Shown here in pieces: positions 7,966-16,936 of a stretch of DNA of 64,000 bases. Location of the stretch: positions 2,914,001 to 2,978,000 of the forward strand of contig OY282455.1 in NCBI GenBank assembly GCA_958296195.1, read 5' to 3'. Positions within the stretch are counted from its first letter, which is position 1. Every line of letters begins with the position of its first letter. The DNA comes from an uncultured Pseudomonadales bacterium (GTDB lineage: Bacteria; Pseudomonadota; Gammaproteobacteria; Pseudomonadales; Azotimanducaceae). The notes beneath the pieces are model-generated. The model was not told the origin of the DNA. It ran no database searches and worked only from the letters and a program-made list of their open reading frames with translations. A program made the position numbers and the translations under genes.

Positions 7966-10080
7966 TCATGCGAGAGCCTCCACTTCCACTGGGAGGCCGG
8001 TCATGTGCGCTTGGTTGCTTAGCGGCTCGAAGCTGCCGGGGCCTCTGGGCAAGAGCGCGTTGACGTTCACACCCGGATGGCCGTTCGCCACCTTGAGTTC
8101 GGGGTTCGCGCCGTGGCCCCAGCCGTGGGTCATCGCCACTACGCCAGGCCGCAACGTCTCGTCAATGGCGAGCCTTGCGGTGAGGGCGCCGTGCCCGTTG
8201 CGGACCCGCACGGCTTGGTCTGCGGAGAGCTTCAGCCGAGCGGCGTCCTGCGGATGCATGGACAGCGGGTTGTCGAGAGCATGGCTGCGCTTCAGGAAGG
8301 CGGCGTTGGCGAACCAACTGTTGACCATGGTGTTGGTGCGGCGGGTGATGAGCTTGAGCAGCCCGTCCGGCTCGGCAGCCAATTCCTCGAATAGGGCCTC
8401 CGCCCGAACAAGGGCGTCTTGGAACAGGGGCGGGCAGCAGTCGATGCGCCCGCCGGGCCGCTGCACACCCACTTCAAACAGCGCTTCCGGCTCGGGAGGC
8501 GGCAGCATTTGAGTGCGGGACGGGCTTTGCTTGAGTTGCTCCAGAGAGAGGTCGGCGGCGGCTAGCTGCCGGTCGTCCCGGACATGCAGGCCAGTGCCGT
8601 CGGGCTGCACCGGCAGGGGCAGGGCCAAGCGCTCGGCCAAGTTCGCCAGAATCCACCACTCGGGCTTGCGCTCGAACTTGGGCGGCGTCACGGCCTCCGT
8701 GTGCTGCACATAGGGCTGCGGTTGGAAGCCTAGGGAGAGGCTGTTGAGGTCGGCGCGCTCCAGCCAGTCCGTAGCGGGCAAGGCGAAGTCGGCCAATTGC
8801 GCAGTGGCGTTCGGATAGAGGTCGATCACTACGCACAGCTCCAGTCGCGCCAGTGCCTTGCGCAGCCGGGACTCGCCGCCCACGGAGAGCAGGGGATTGC
8901 CGGCGATGACGATGAGCGCCTTCACTTTGCCCGATTCGATGTGCTCCGCTAGAAGATTGGCCGGCAGGTTGCCGGCGACGGTGCGCAAGGGGCCGAACTC
9001 GCTGTCGAAGAACGGGTTCTCCCGCCGCGCCTTGCCCACGGTCGCCGCCGGAAAGTAGCCGGGGGAATAGATGTTGCCGCCGCGTCGTCCCAAGTTGCCG
9101 GTGGCCAGGCTCAACATCTGCGCCAGCCAGTAGGCGAGGGTGCCTTGGCGGCCCATGTTGACGCCAGTGGACATGTGGATGCTGGCCGATTCGGCGCTGG
9201 CGAACTCTTGGGCCAATTGCCTAATGAGGTCGGCGGAAACACCGACTACGGGCGCCGCCCGCTGCGGCGGGAATTGGCCGACGAAGGCGAGCATGGCATC
9301 GCTGCGCTCGCCGTAGTGCGCTAGCGCCTCTTGGTCCAGCCAGCCTTGGCGGCGCATCTCATCGAGCATGGCGGCAAGCAGGTACAGGTCCGTATCGGGC
9401 TTGATCTGCACTAGATCACCAGTGGCCGGCGTTACCGATTCGGTGCGCCTCGGGTTGACATGGCGCACCCGGCCGCCCCGTTTGACGATGCTGCGCAGCG
9501 CCTGCATGGGATCCGTCATGTGGACGAAGCTCATGTGCGAGATGCGCGGATTGCTGCCGATGTCCAGCAGATAGTGGGTGTGCTCAAAATCTGGAATGGG
9601 GTGCAGGTTGACCGTGCCGAAGACGGCTTCGGCGGCGGCGAACTTGTTGGCGCAGTCCTGGGTGCCGGAGCCGAAGGCGTAACGCACGCCAAGCGCTCGG
9701 GCGAACTTGCGGGCGGTGTCCCGGCCGGTGCTGTTGAAGCCCAAGGGGTTGCCGAAATAGACGCCCACGGCCTCCGGCCCGTAAACGGCGCACAGGTCGG
9801 ACAGGCGGCTGGCGATCTCGTCAAGGGCTTCGCCCCAGCCGATGTTGGCAAAGGCGGCGGCGGCCTGCTTAGGGGTTGTGCGCCGACGGGGATAGTTCAG
9901 CCGGTCCGGGTCGTTGTGAATCTCCGTGAACCCCAGACCCTTGTGGCAGGCGAAGCCCTTGTGTACTGGATGCTCCGCATCCGGGCGCAGGCGAATGCCG
10001 CCCTCCACTGCCGCCCCAACCTCGGCGACGAGGGCGCAATGCGGCTCGCAGACGCGGCAGAACGTATGCACTTGGCGCAT
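7966..10080 (-). CDS. Molybdopterin-dependent oxidoreductase (DMSO reductase / formate dehydrogenase family)
   Basis: This is a 704-aa single-subunit bis-MGD enzyme. The N-terminal CRVCEPHC with a fourth Cys in GFACHKG (C8, C11, C15, C45) is a [4Fe-4S] site. The molybdopterin core follows (IGWGEALDEIASRL near residue 80, GSGTQDCANKFAAAEA near 135, with a Cys that could ligate Mo). The C-terminal region, from about 560, is the molydop-binding barrel (LITRRTNTMVNSWFAN). No Tat signal is visible, so it is likely cytoplasmic. AAAGGG lies five bases before the ATG. No electron-transfer subunit is adjacent. Substrate is unknown; it could be formate or another small oxo-substrate. It sits between two defence-type loci without obvious link to them. 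Confidence 0.85.
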   Translation of the reverse strand: MRQVHTFCRVCEPHCALVAEVGAAVEGGIRLRPDAEHPVHKGFACHKGLGFTEIHNDPDRLNYPRRRTTPKQAAAAFANIGWGEALDEIASRLSDLCAVYGPEAVGVYFGNPLGFNSTGRDTARKFARALGVRYAFGSGTQDCANKFAAAEAVFGTVNLHPIPDFEHTHYLLDIGSNPRISHMSFVHMTDPMQALRSIVKRGGRVRHVNPRRTESVTPATGDLVQIKPDTDLYLLAAMLDEMRRQGWLDQEALAHYGERSDAMLAFVGQFPPQRAAPVVGVSADLIRQLAQEFASAESASIHMSTGVNMGRQGTLAYWLAQMLSLATGNLGRRGGNIYSPGYFPAATVGKARRENPFFDSEFGPLRTVAGNLPANLLAEHIESGKVKALIVIAGNPLLSVGGESRLRKALARLELCVVIDLYPNATAQLADFALPATDWLERADLNSLSLGFQPQPYVQHTEAVTPPKFERKPEWWILANLAERLALPLPVQPDGTGLHVRDDRQLAAADLSLEQLKQSPSRTQMLPPPEPEALFEVGVQRPGGRIDCCPPLFQDALVRAEALFEELAAEPDGLLKLITRRTNTMVNSWFANAAFLKRSHALDNPLSMHPQDAARLKLSADQAVRVRNGHGALTARLAIDETLRPGVVAMTHGWGHGANPELKVANGHPGVNVNALLPRGPGSFEPLSNQAHMTGLPVEVEALA

Positions 10081-10291
10081 GTTTTCCCTTTGGGTTTACA
10101 GGGGATTATGCGGGCTGGCCGATGCCGCAGGCAACCGCCTGTTGAGAGTGTGCTAGTTGTCCGGTCGCCCACCTGCCAAGATATGGGTCTTTTCACCGCT
10201 GAAGGATAAGCCCGATCGGTCGAAGTTCAGTGAACGAGGAGCCATCGAGCATGTTTTTTTGCCCTCGCCGAGTCCTCGGGTTGAGGATGCG

Positions 10292-10316
10292 CATGACTTT
10301 TGGCTTGGGGGTCATG
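10292..10316 (-). repeat. Inverted repeat immediately after druE
   Basis: Directly downstream of the druE stop codon, CATGAC and GTCATG form a 6-bp perfect inverted repeat around a 13-base loop. On the minus strand no U-run follows, so termination activity is uncertain. The rest of the gap 10081-10291 shows another short palindrome (CCGAGTCCTCGG, 10268-10279) and a T7 run at 10253-10259, but no gene. Confidence 0.25.
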
Positions 10317-13300
10317 TCACGGGAGTCCGAGTCGGCGGATGACGTTGCCTGTCGCGGCCGGCAGATTGGCGCGAACGATCAGTTCGTTCTCCACGATTAC
10401 GGGGATTGCTCCGTTGGCGAGAGCCTCGGCAACCGATGGGTCGGCGGGACGCCCTGGGGTCAAGGGGGCCGAAAGAGCAATGACGAACTGATCGCCACCA
10501 GTGCCTTCGGCGAGTATTGGCGCAGTCAATGTAGTCCCACTGACGGACACCGGAGCGTCCATGGAGAACTGTGCACCTGATGTAGCTTGGCGGCGGAGAT
10601 CGTTGCAAAGGAGGGCGGTCGAGGATTGCAGGCGGTCCCTACTGAATTCGGTCAATTCGCCGGCGATCAGGTACTCCAATAGCTGCGCCCCGATATGTCG
10701 GTCCAGAAGGCTGTGTTCGATCTTGTTCTTGAAGCTGCGCAGACAGCGGTAGCAGGACGAATCACAGTTCTCAGGGCAATCCCTCAGGAGGGAGAGTGCT
10801 GCTTCGAACAAATCGACGCCAGAGTCGGCGAGTTCGGCGGAAAATCCAGCACCGCCCGGCAACGTGTCGTAGAGGAAAATCTCGGCTTCAAGCCCGATCT
10901 TTCCCTCAGGGGTAAGGGCAGGGCGATACTCCGCCATCAGTTCGCCGGGCTCAAGTTCTAGCAACTGGCAGGCAGCTTTCGCTAGGGCCTCACTCAAAGT
11001 CCTGAGAGCTACCGCTGTTGACGTGTGACCGGGCCTCAGACTGGTGGGCGGCGCCACGCGCATTGAAAAGAGAGCGATGTCGGTGATGAAGTCTGTTCCT
11101 AGCACGATGTGGCGGGAGGGGTGCGTGCCGTCGCAATCGCGTCTGTCGTCGTCGTCGGGGTAGGGCTTCAGGTGCGAACCTGTGACCTTAGGGGATCTCT
11201 CTGTGTTCGCTTCAATGCGACCACATTTCGTGCAATAGGTGTACCCGCCCTTCCGCGGCCCGGTGTTGGACACGAGAAGATGTTGGCGGGACCGTAGGAC
11301 GCGGGCTCGGTCGTTGATCGCCAGCCATGCGGCCTCGTCGCCCGGCGTGTCCATAGTGAGTTTCGCACGGGTGGCGTAGCTTATCTCCGGCATGTCATCG
11401 GGAGAGATAAGTTCCTCCGCATCAACGGGATGAGCGAATCCAGGAGGGCGTAGCCAATAACGACCCGGACCGAAAGTCTGTTCTCCGCCGCATGCCTGGC
11501 AGTCCTGCGTCTCGTCTCTCGACGCTTGGTCGATGGAGTATGTGCTCGCAAAGCCGCATTCTCGGCACTCCATGTAGATGCGTTTGGACTCCCAAGAGGC
11601 GTACCGTTCGTTGGGATTAGCCGAATAGACGGCACCAGAGGTGTAGCACTTGCCGGAAATCCACACCTGCTTGCCCGGGGCGTACTGAGTAAGGGCGGTG
11701 GGAAGACCCTGTTGGGGGGCAAATCGCATTATTGGCCGAAACCGGGAAGACCGGTCCAAGTCGAACACGTGGAAGGTGGCGACATCGGTTGGGAAGGCAT
11801 AGCGGGGCAGCTTGCCGCAATAGAGAAGGCGGTCAAGGAGCCCCTCGGTGCCGGCGTGCTGCCGAGGACGTTCCTCGCCCTCTTCGGCGGATACTTCCGG
11901 TTGTGGGTTAACGTCGGCGTCACTGGACTTCTCTTGGCCTTCCGATCCACGTCCGATAGCGGCGTCAATGGCGCTGATGCAGTCATCCGCCAGTTCAGTC
12001 AATAGCACGCAACGGTCGTCACCACCGAGTTCCTCCGGAATCCACGAAGACACGAGGTCCCGGAGGCGTTCGCAATGCTCCATCAGCCAGGCCGCGAAGT
12101 CGTCCCGATTGAGTATGGACGCGCTGTCACGGAAGCTTGAAACGGTACCCAGCACCGAAAAGAGGTCATGCGGATGGCTGGGGTCAATCCTCGGTATTCT
12201 GTCCTGATGATAGCTCTGCAGAAGATATGCGCGGATGTGTCGGCGCACGATCTCGCGGTTGTCGAGCGTAAGTCTCGGATCAACCACATCACCTCGGATC
12301 ATTCCATCCGGTTTGGTGAAGTAATGCTCATCATGACTGTCGGCACTTCCGAAGGCAACGACTGTGGCGACAGCGTTGCCGCGGCGGCCGGCTCGACCGG
12401 ACCGCTGCTGGTAGTTCGCGCGACTGGGCGGCATGTTGCGTAGAGCGACCCCCGACAACGCACCAATATCGATGCCCACCTCCATAGTAGTGGTGCTGGA
12501 CAGAACATCGATGGCGGTGGGTCTTGAACTGAGGCGATCGAAGGCGATGTCTTGGAACAGGAGTTCGTTTTCTTCGGCTTTGGAGAAAACGTCTTCACTC
12601 TGCGGAGCGTTCAACTGCGCGGTATGTTCGGCAGCGACAAGCGCGATGGGCTGGCGGGGGGATACACCGAGGGCTGCGGTGACAGGGTTGCGATAGAAGC
12701 CTTTGCGGGCGAGGAAGATGGGATCGTGGTCCGGATCTAGCGGCCTTGTGGCGTCGCTGCCGCAATCGAGGCAATGACCGATGCCTGATACCGGTCTATG
12801 GACTGACTTGCAGCCGGTGCAGTGGATCCATCGTCCATCGAAGAGGAGCGTCAGTTCGTTGCCTCGCAGTCGCCTGAAGCCGTCGCCCATGTCCTCAGTG
12901 AACAGAGAGAGCAGCGTTGGGAGCCACTGCTCCCGAAAAGCCTTACGCACCGACCTTTCTAGAAGGACGGTGTCCATGGCCTGGAACCAACCCCTTTGGC
13001 CGCGGACGCTTCGCCTCCACCAGACAGGAGGCATCGAACTCAGCCAGAAACCCCTATTCTGCCAGCAGCGCAACCAAGCTCGCACGAGGTCGACTTTGGC
13101 GACGGGCGTTTCTGCGATGCCCGAAATGGGCGGTAGTTGTTGCAGGGTGATTGTGTGCCTGCCCCGTTCGGCGATGGAGGCAAGCGCCAATGCTTCGAGT
13201 CCGAGAAAACGATCCTGGACGGTGGTTACGATTTGGTCGAGAAGCGCTTCAGGGGGGCGCTCGCCTCGGATGTCCATGCAGAGGGCAAGTAGATCCGTGT

Positions 13301-15842
13301 CGTCCTCGGCGGCCCCCCTCGCAATGGCATCCAGAACGGTCTGCTCCGCTTCGAAAGTCTCGCCGGATTTGACTTCGGGACGCAGACGGACGTTGAGCTT
13401 CTTTGAGGCGAGTAGGACCGCCAGATAGAGGTCCTGAAGATTCAGGGGATCGTGAAGGACGGGTACGTCTTGGAGGCGTCGGTAGCCCCACGCGATAAGA
13501 GGTCGAAGTGAATCGCGTGTCGAGTACATTTGAAGATTCGGTGCAAGCCGTGCGGCAACTTGTCGCGAGTCGGAGAAGGTGAGCACCTTTCGGCCTTGAA
13601 GCGGGGCGAAGGGCGTCGCTTTGACAGCGGAGGGGGGCTGCACCTGCAATTGTCGGGCTACAAGGGCCTGGAATGGCTGATCGCCTTTCGTCTGGTGATC
13701 CTGGACATAGGAACGGCCAAAACGAGCCGTCTTGCCGCAAACGGCGCAGGGAGCGAACTGGCCGTGCGACTCGATCGCCGTAGGGGAGTCGTCGTCTTCG
13801 TCCGTTGGGTCGGACACCCGGTCGTTGCGAATGTGGACTCTGCGCATGCGCGGGCCCAACGACTCCGGGTTTAGACGCCCAGTTTCAAGGTCATAATCGG
13901 CAGGTTCGGCGAGATCATTAAACGCGGGGGTTCCAAGAAGGAGGTCGAGAGCGAGCAGTGGGCCGGTCTCGCCTTCCGCCATGCGCAGACTCTCCCCAGG
14001 CTCAGACCACAGAGCTTGGGGAACGTCGATGTCGTCGGTGTAGGCCCGTGCGTACGCGGTGCCGCAATTCCGGCAGGTGTAAAGTTCGAGAACGCGGGCC
14101 CCACACTCGCAGGAGTCGCGTGGCTGGCTGTACATCTTGCCACAGATTCCGTCCCTCTCCCCGTCCCCAAGCCTGATGCACTCGCCATCCATGCATACCC
14201 AAAGACCCGGCAGTCCCCGAAAGAAGCTGTGGATACGGCAGGGGAGCAAGCCCGGGGTCGATTGATCTTGTCGTGCGGCGCTCCCAAGGGCCATTAGCGT
14301 GTTGGCCGCAGTGTCGGCTTTGCTGCGGGGGGCAGTGGGGAAGAGCATGCGACTGAGATCTGCGACCGGGACTGCCTGTTTCATTGTTGCGTTGATCAGC
14401 CGGCCCATGGGTGGGAAATCGGCAAGGGCACGGTAGAGGGCCACTGCCGGCGAGTCATCGTCTTGCGCCTGTCGATGATTCAGTAGGGGTTTGACGACAG
14501 AGAGGCGCTCCTCGTCGGTCGCAGCCGCGTAGTATCGCGGCAAGTCGACGTCAGCTAGGACCTCGGCGTCTTGGTCGGACCCGGTAGCATCGTGCGGTCG
14601 CAACGCAAGATTTCCGGAGATGGGTAGGAAGCTCTCCGCCCGCAGGCCCGATAGTTGAGCACCGAAAAGCGGGGCGTACGCATGGTCGTTGAAGCTCGCT
14701 GTAGCGCAGATAACTTGGAGTCGCGATGGCGGAATTCCGAGGCGGTCGCGGAGGCGGCGCAGGAGAAGCCCCACCTCTGCTCCAGCGGCTCCCCGGTAGA
14801 GATGCGCTTCGTCAAGGACGACGAGAAAGGTCTCGTCGGGATTGGCTGCAAGGAATGCGCGGGTCATATCGAAGATGGACCGCTCGATCGGGCGCATCAT
14901 CATGTACTCAAGCATGGAGTAGTTAGTGACGAGGAGGTCGGGTGGTGCCGCCTGCACTTCGTGGCGGGTGATGAGTTCGGTGTCGTCCGGCAGTGTGACG
15001 GCTCTCACGAATTCCTTTGTCCTTGGGTTCTGCCACCTGCTTCCTTTCTGGCCTAGCCACGCAGTCAGATCCGGCTTCGCGGGCCACTTACCCCGCTCCT
15101 TGAGGGCCTGCAAGAGGCGTTGCGCTTCGGCTTGCTTCAATGGATCCGTTTCCCGAGCATCGCGCTCAATGTCGACGTAGAACTCATTGAACGACTTGAG
15201 CCTGGTGGAGTCCTTTTGGGCGGTTCGTACGCCCGCGTATGGCGTACGACTGGTATAGCGCGCAAAGCGGGGAGGCCGACCCGCCCACCCCTTGAAAAGC
15301 GAGACGAGACGAGGATCGCCGAAAAGAGTCCTCAAGCGCCCCAACTGGTCGTTAACCAAGGCGTTCATGGGATACAGGACAAGCGCCCGCATGGCAGACC
15401 GCTGGCCGAAGGTATCGGGGCTATTGCTTGCCTCGTGGGCCAGTTTTCCTAGGATCGGCAATAGGAACGACTCGGTCTTGCCCGACCCGGTGCCGGTCAT
15501 GATAATGAGATTACGACCTTCAATCAGGCTGCCACGAATGGCCTCCGACTGATGCCTGTAAGGTGGGTCGTAGATCAGCTTGGGAAGGTCTCCCTGCTGA
15601 CTTGAGACGGCGAGATAGGCCTGCAAGGCGGCTGGATTTAGTCCGACCATGTCCGAGAAGGGCTCGCCCGTTTCGTAGCGTGGCGTGGATTCGAGGTACG
15701 GAACTTGGTGGATCACGCCAGGGCGGTCCAAAAGGATCTTGCGTCGTGCGATCAGCGACTTGGCGCTAATGTGATACGTCGCCTCGATGTAGTCGCGCAG
15801 TGCGCCGTGAAGTTGCTCTATTGATTGCTGGATCGTTGACAT
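10317..15842 (-). CDS. druE: Druantia-like DruE: large DEAH helicase with DUF1998 C-terminal domain
   Basis: This 1841-aa helicase is the hallmark subunit of Druantia anti-phage systems. The Q-motif-like region YRHQSEAIRG (95-104) precedes Walker A TGTGSGKT (116-123) and the DEAH box (344-347). Helicase motif VI, SGRAGRRGN, lies near residue 1170. Many CxxC pairs suggest several zinc ribbons (for example CECGARVLELYTCRNCG near 610 and YCTKCGRIEAN near 1540). The C-terminus has the DUF1998 signature, TLPGGAGFSAEL then DCPENCDSSCYRCL near 1685 and EHSLLDRH. It is the last gene of a four-gene minus-strand operon, starting 11 bases after the preceding stop. DISARM DrmB and other DUF1998 helicases are relatives, but the DruA gene in the same operon argues for Druantia. 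Confidence 0.85.
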   Translation of the reverse strand: MSTIQQSIEQLHGALRDYIEATYHISAKSLIARRKILLDRPGVIHQVPYLESTPRYETGEPFSDMVGLNPAALQAYLAVSSQQGDLPKLIYDPPYRHQSEAIRGSLIEGRNLIIMTGTGSGKTESFLLPILGKLAHEASNSPDTFGQRSAMRALVLYPMNALVNDQLGRLRTLFGDPRLVSLFKGWAGRPPRFARYTSRTPYAGVRTAQKDSTRLKSFNEFYVDIERDARETDPLKQAEAQRLLQALKERGKWPAKPDLTAWLGQKGSRWQNPRTKEFVRAVTLPDDTELITRHEVQAAPPDLLVTNYSMLEYMMMRPIERSIFDMTRAFLAANPDETFLVVLDEAHLYRGAAGAEVGLLLRRLRDRLGIPPSRLQVICATASFNDHAYAPLFGAQLSGLRAESFLPISGNLALRPHDATGSDQDAEVLADVDLPRYYAAATDEERLSVVKPLLNHRQAQDDDSPAVALYRALADFPPMGRLINATMKQAVPVADLSRMLFPTAPRSKADTAANTLMALGSAARQDQSTPGLLPCRIHSFFRGLPGLWVCMDGECIRLGDGERDGICGKMYSQPRDSCECGARVLELYTCRNCGTAYARAYTDDIDVPQALWSEPGESLRMAEGETGPLLALDLLLGTPAFNDLAEPADYDLETGRLNPESLGPRMRRVHIRNDRVSDPTDEDDDSPTAIESHGQFAPCAVCGKTARFGRSYVQDHQTKGDQPFQALVARQLQVQPPSAVKATPFAPLQGRKVLTFSDSRQVAARLAPNLQMYSTRDSLRPLIAWGYRRLQDVPVLHDPLNLQDLYLAVLLASKKLNVRLRPEVKSGETFEAEQTVLDAIARGAAEDDTDLLALCMDIRGERPPEALLDQIVTTVQDRFLGLEALALASIAERGRHTITLQQLPPISGIAETPVAKVDLVRAWLRCWQNRGFWLSSMPPVWWRRSVRGQRGWFQAMDTVLLERSVRKAFREQWLPTLLSLFTEDMGDGFRRLRGNELTLLFDGRWIHCTGCKSVHRPVSGIGHCLDCGSDATRPLDPDHDPIFLARKGFYRNPVTAALGVSPRQPIALVAAEHTAQLNAPQSEDVFSKAEENELLFQDIAFDRLSSRPTAIDVLSSTTTMEVGIDIGALSGVALRNMPPSRANYQQRSGRAGRRGNAVATVVAFGSADSHDEHYFTKPDGMIRGDVVDPRLTLDNREIVRRHIRAYLLQSYHQDRIPRIDPSHPHDLFSVLGTVSSFRDSASILNRDDFAAWLMEHCERLRDLVSSWIPEELGGDDRCVLLTELADDCISAIDAAIGRGSEGQEKSSDADVNPQPEVSAEEGEERPRQHAGTEGLLDRLLYCGKLPRYAFPTDVATFHVFDLDRSSRFRPIMRFAPQQGLPTALTQYAPGKQVWISGKCYTSGAVYSANPNERYASWESKRIYMECRECGFASTYSIDQASRDETQDCQACGGEQTFGPGRYWLRPPGFAHPVDAEELISPDDMPEISYATRAKLTMDTPGDEAAWLAINDRARVLRSRQHLLVSNTGPRKGGYTYCTKCGRIEANTERSPKVTGSHLKPYPDDDDRRDCDGTHPSRHIVLGTDFITDIALFSMRVAPPTSLRPGHTSTAVALRTLSEALAKAACQLLELEPGELMAEYRPALTPEGKIGLEAEIFLYDTLPGGAGFSAELADSGVDLFEAALSLLRDCPENCDSSCYRCLRSFKNKIEHSLLDRHIGAQLLEYLIAGELTEFSRDRLQSSTALLCNDLRRQATSGAQFSMDAPVSVSGTTLTAPILAEGTGGDQFVIALSAPLTPGRPADPSVAEALANGAIPVIVENELIVRANLPAATGNVIRRLGLP

Positions 15843-15853
15843 GGGGTGTGTCC

Positions 15854-16936
15854 CTATTCTGAGTCCTTTGTGCGCGACAGCCAGAGTCTATCTTGGAGGA
15901 ACTCCTCCTCCGTTTCGGCTTGGGCGTTTGGTACGAGGTAGGAGAGAAGACTCTTTTCCGGTGGCATGGAGTTGCCGAAAACCATAAGACGGCGTTGCGA
16001 CCACTGTGGCAGCGGCGAAAAGAAGTCGAATCGGACACCGCGAGTCTCAGGGCGGCGACGATATTGCTGCGGGTTGTGGCGGCAATGGTCAATGGCCATT
16101 TGGAGGTGCCAAGCTGTGTCGCAGGCCCGCCACCGAGTTTTCTCGAACGGGAGGTCGAGAAGGCGTACCGCCACGCCGTCCTCCAGCCGGACCAAGCACC
16201 ACATCGGTGCGCCGAACTCCTGAGGCCGCCTCGCGACGAACCTACCTGTTTGGTTCGTGGGGGTGACCCAACGATCCGGGTAGTAGTTGATCGGGCGTAC
16301 GGAGTCGAGGATCTTGAAGTTTTCTATGTTGGTGATGGGGGATTGGTGCGCAAGACGTTGATCGACTCGCGTCAGCATGTCATCCGGCGATTCGCCTTTC
16401 GGGCTCCTAAGCCAAACGCCTTCGGACAGCTGCTGTAGGCCCTGCTCCCGGAGTTCGTGCGCGAGATCTTCGCTTGGCTGCAATTCGATGGAACGCGTGA
16501 ATCCGTCGTGGTGGACACGGTTCCCGAGAAAAGCTGGCAGGAAGGTGTCCTGATCCGGAACTACGCCGAAAATGAACGCGGTGCCGTTAGGCCGGATGAC
16601 GAAGCCCGGAGGTGCAGCGAACACCCAAGTTTGGCGGACATCGGAGTCTTCGGTTACAACATCGTCTAGTTCGAGAAGGTCGCCGCGTACCGTGAGGGCC
16701 TCAATGGCCTCGTCGATGCGTTGTGAGCGACTGGCGTCATTGGTAGCCAAGCCTTGAGTGCATTCAAGCACCGAAGTGCGCAGCGTAGCCCGGGAACACG
16801 GGCAATGTATGCCTGCGCTACGTCTGAGGAGAGCAGCGAGCAGGGCGTCGTCGATCGACCCGTCGCCTTGATCTGGTAGGCCAAGGGTACGGCGGCAGCC
16901 GGCGAGTACTTCACTTGCCGTAACGCGTTCGATCAC
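15854..16936 (-). CDS. Unassigned Druantia-like cassette protein, 360 aa (possible DruC/DruD equivalent)
   Basis: This 360-aa protein, probably cytoplasmic, has no motif I can assign to a known enzyme. The N-terminal ERVTASEVLAGCRRTLGLP and following helical region, with a Cys-rich patch (HCPCSRATLRTSVLEC near residue 45), look like a winged-helix or helical adaptor. The middle (WVFAAPPGFVIRPNGTAFIFG, near 125) is a beta-rich segment, and the C-terminal half is rich in Trp and Arg. Its start codon overlaps the stop of the 960-aa gene (four bases) and its stop is 11 bases before druE, so it is translationally coupled within the cassette. By position it could correspond to DruD or DruC of canonical Druantia type I; that is inference only. 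Confidence 0.6.
   Translation of the reverse strand: MIERVTASEVLAGCRRTLGLPDQGDGSIDDALLAALLRRSAGIHCPCSRATLRTSVLECTQGLATNDASRSQRIDEAIEALTVRGDLLELDDVVTEDSDVRQTWVFAAPPGFVIRPNGTAFIFGVVPDQDTFLPAFLGNRVHHDGFTRSIELQPSEDLAHELREQGLQQLSEGVWLRSPKGESPDDMLTRVDQRLAHQSPITNIENFKILDSVRPINYYPDRWVTPTNQTGRFVARRPQEFGAPMWCLVRLEDGVAVRLLDLPFEKTRWRACDTAWHLQMAIDHCRHNPQQYRRRPETRGVRFDFFSPLPQWSQRRLMVFGNSMPPEKSLLSYLVPNAQAETEEEFLQDRLWLSRTKDSE

Noticed and set aside
10230-10580. Plus-strand open frame at the end of druE
   Set aside because: Overlaps the druE C-terminus in antisense and shows no domain; the Druantia-like helicase is clearly on the minus strand.
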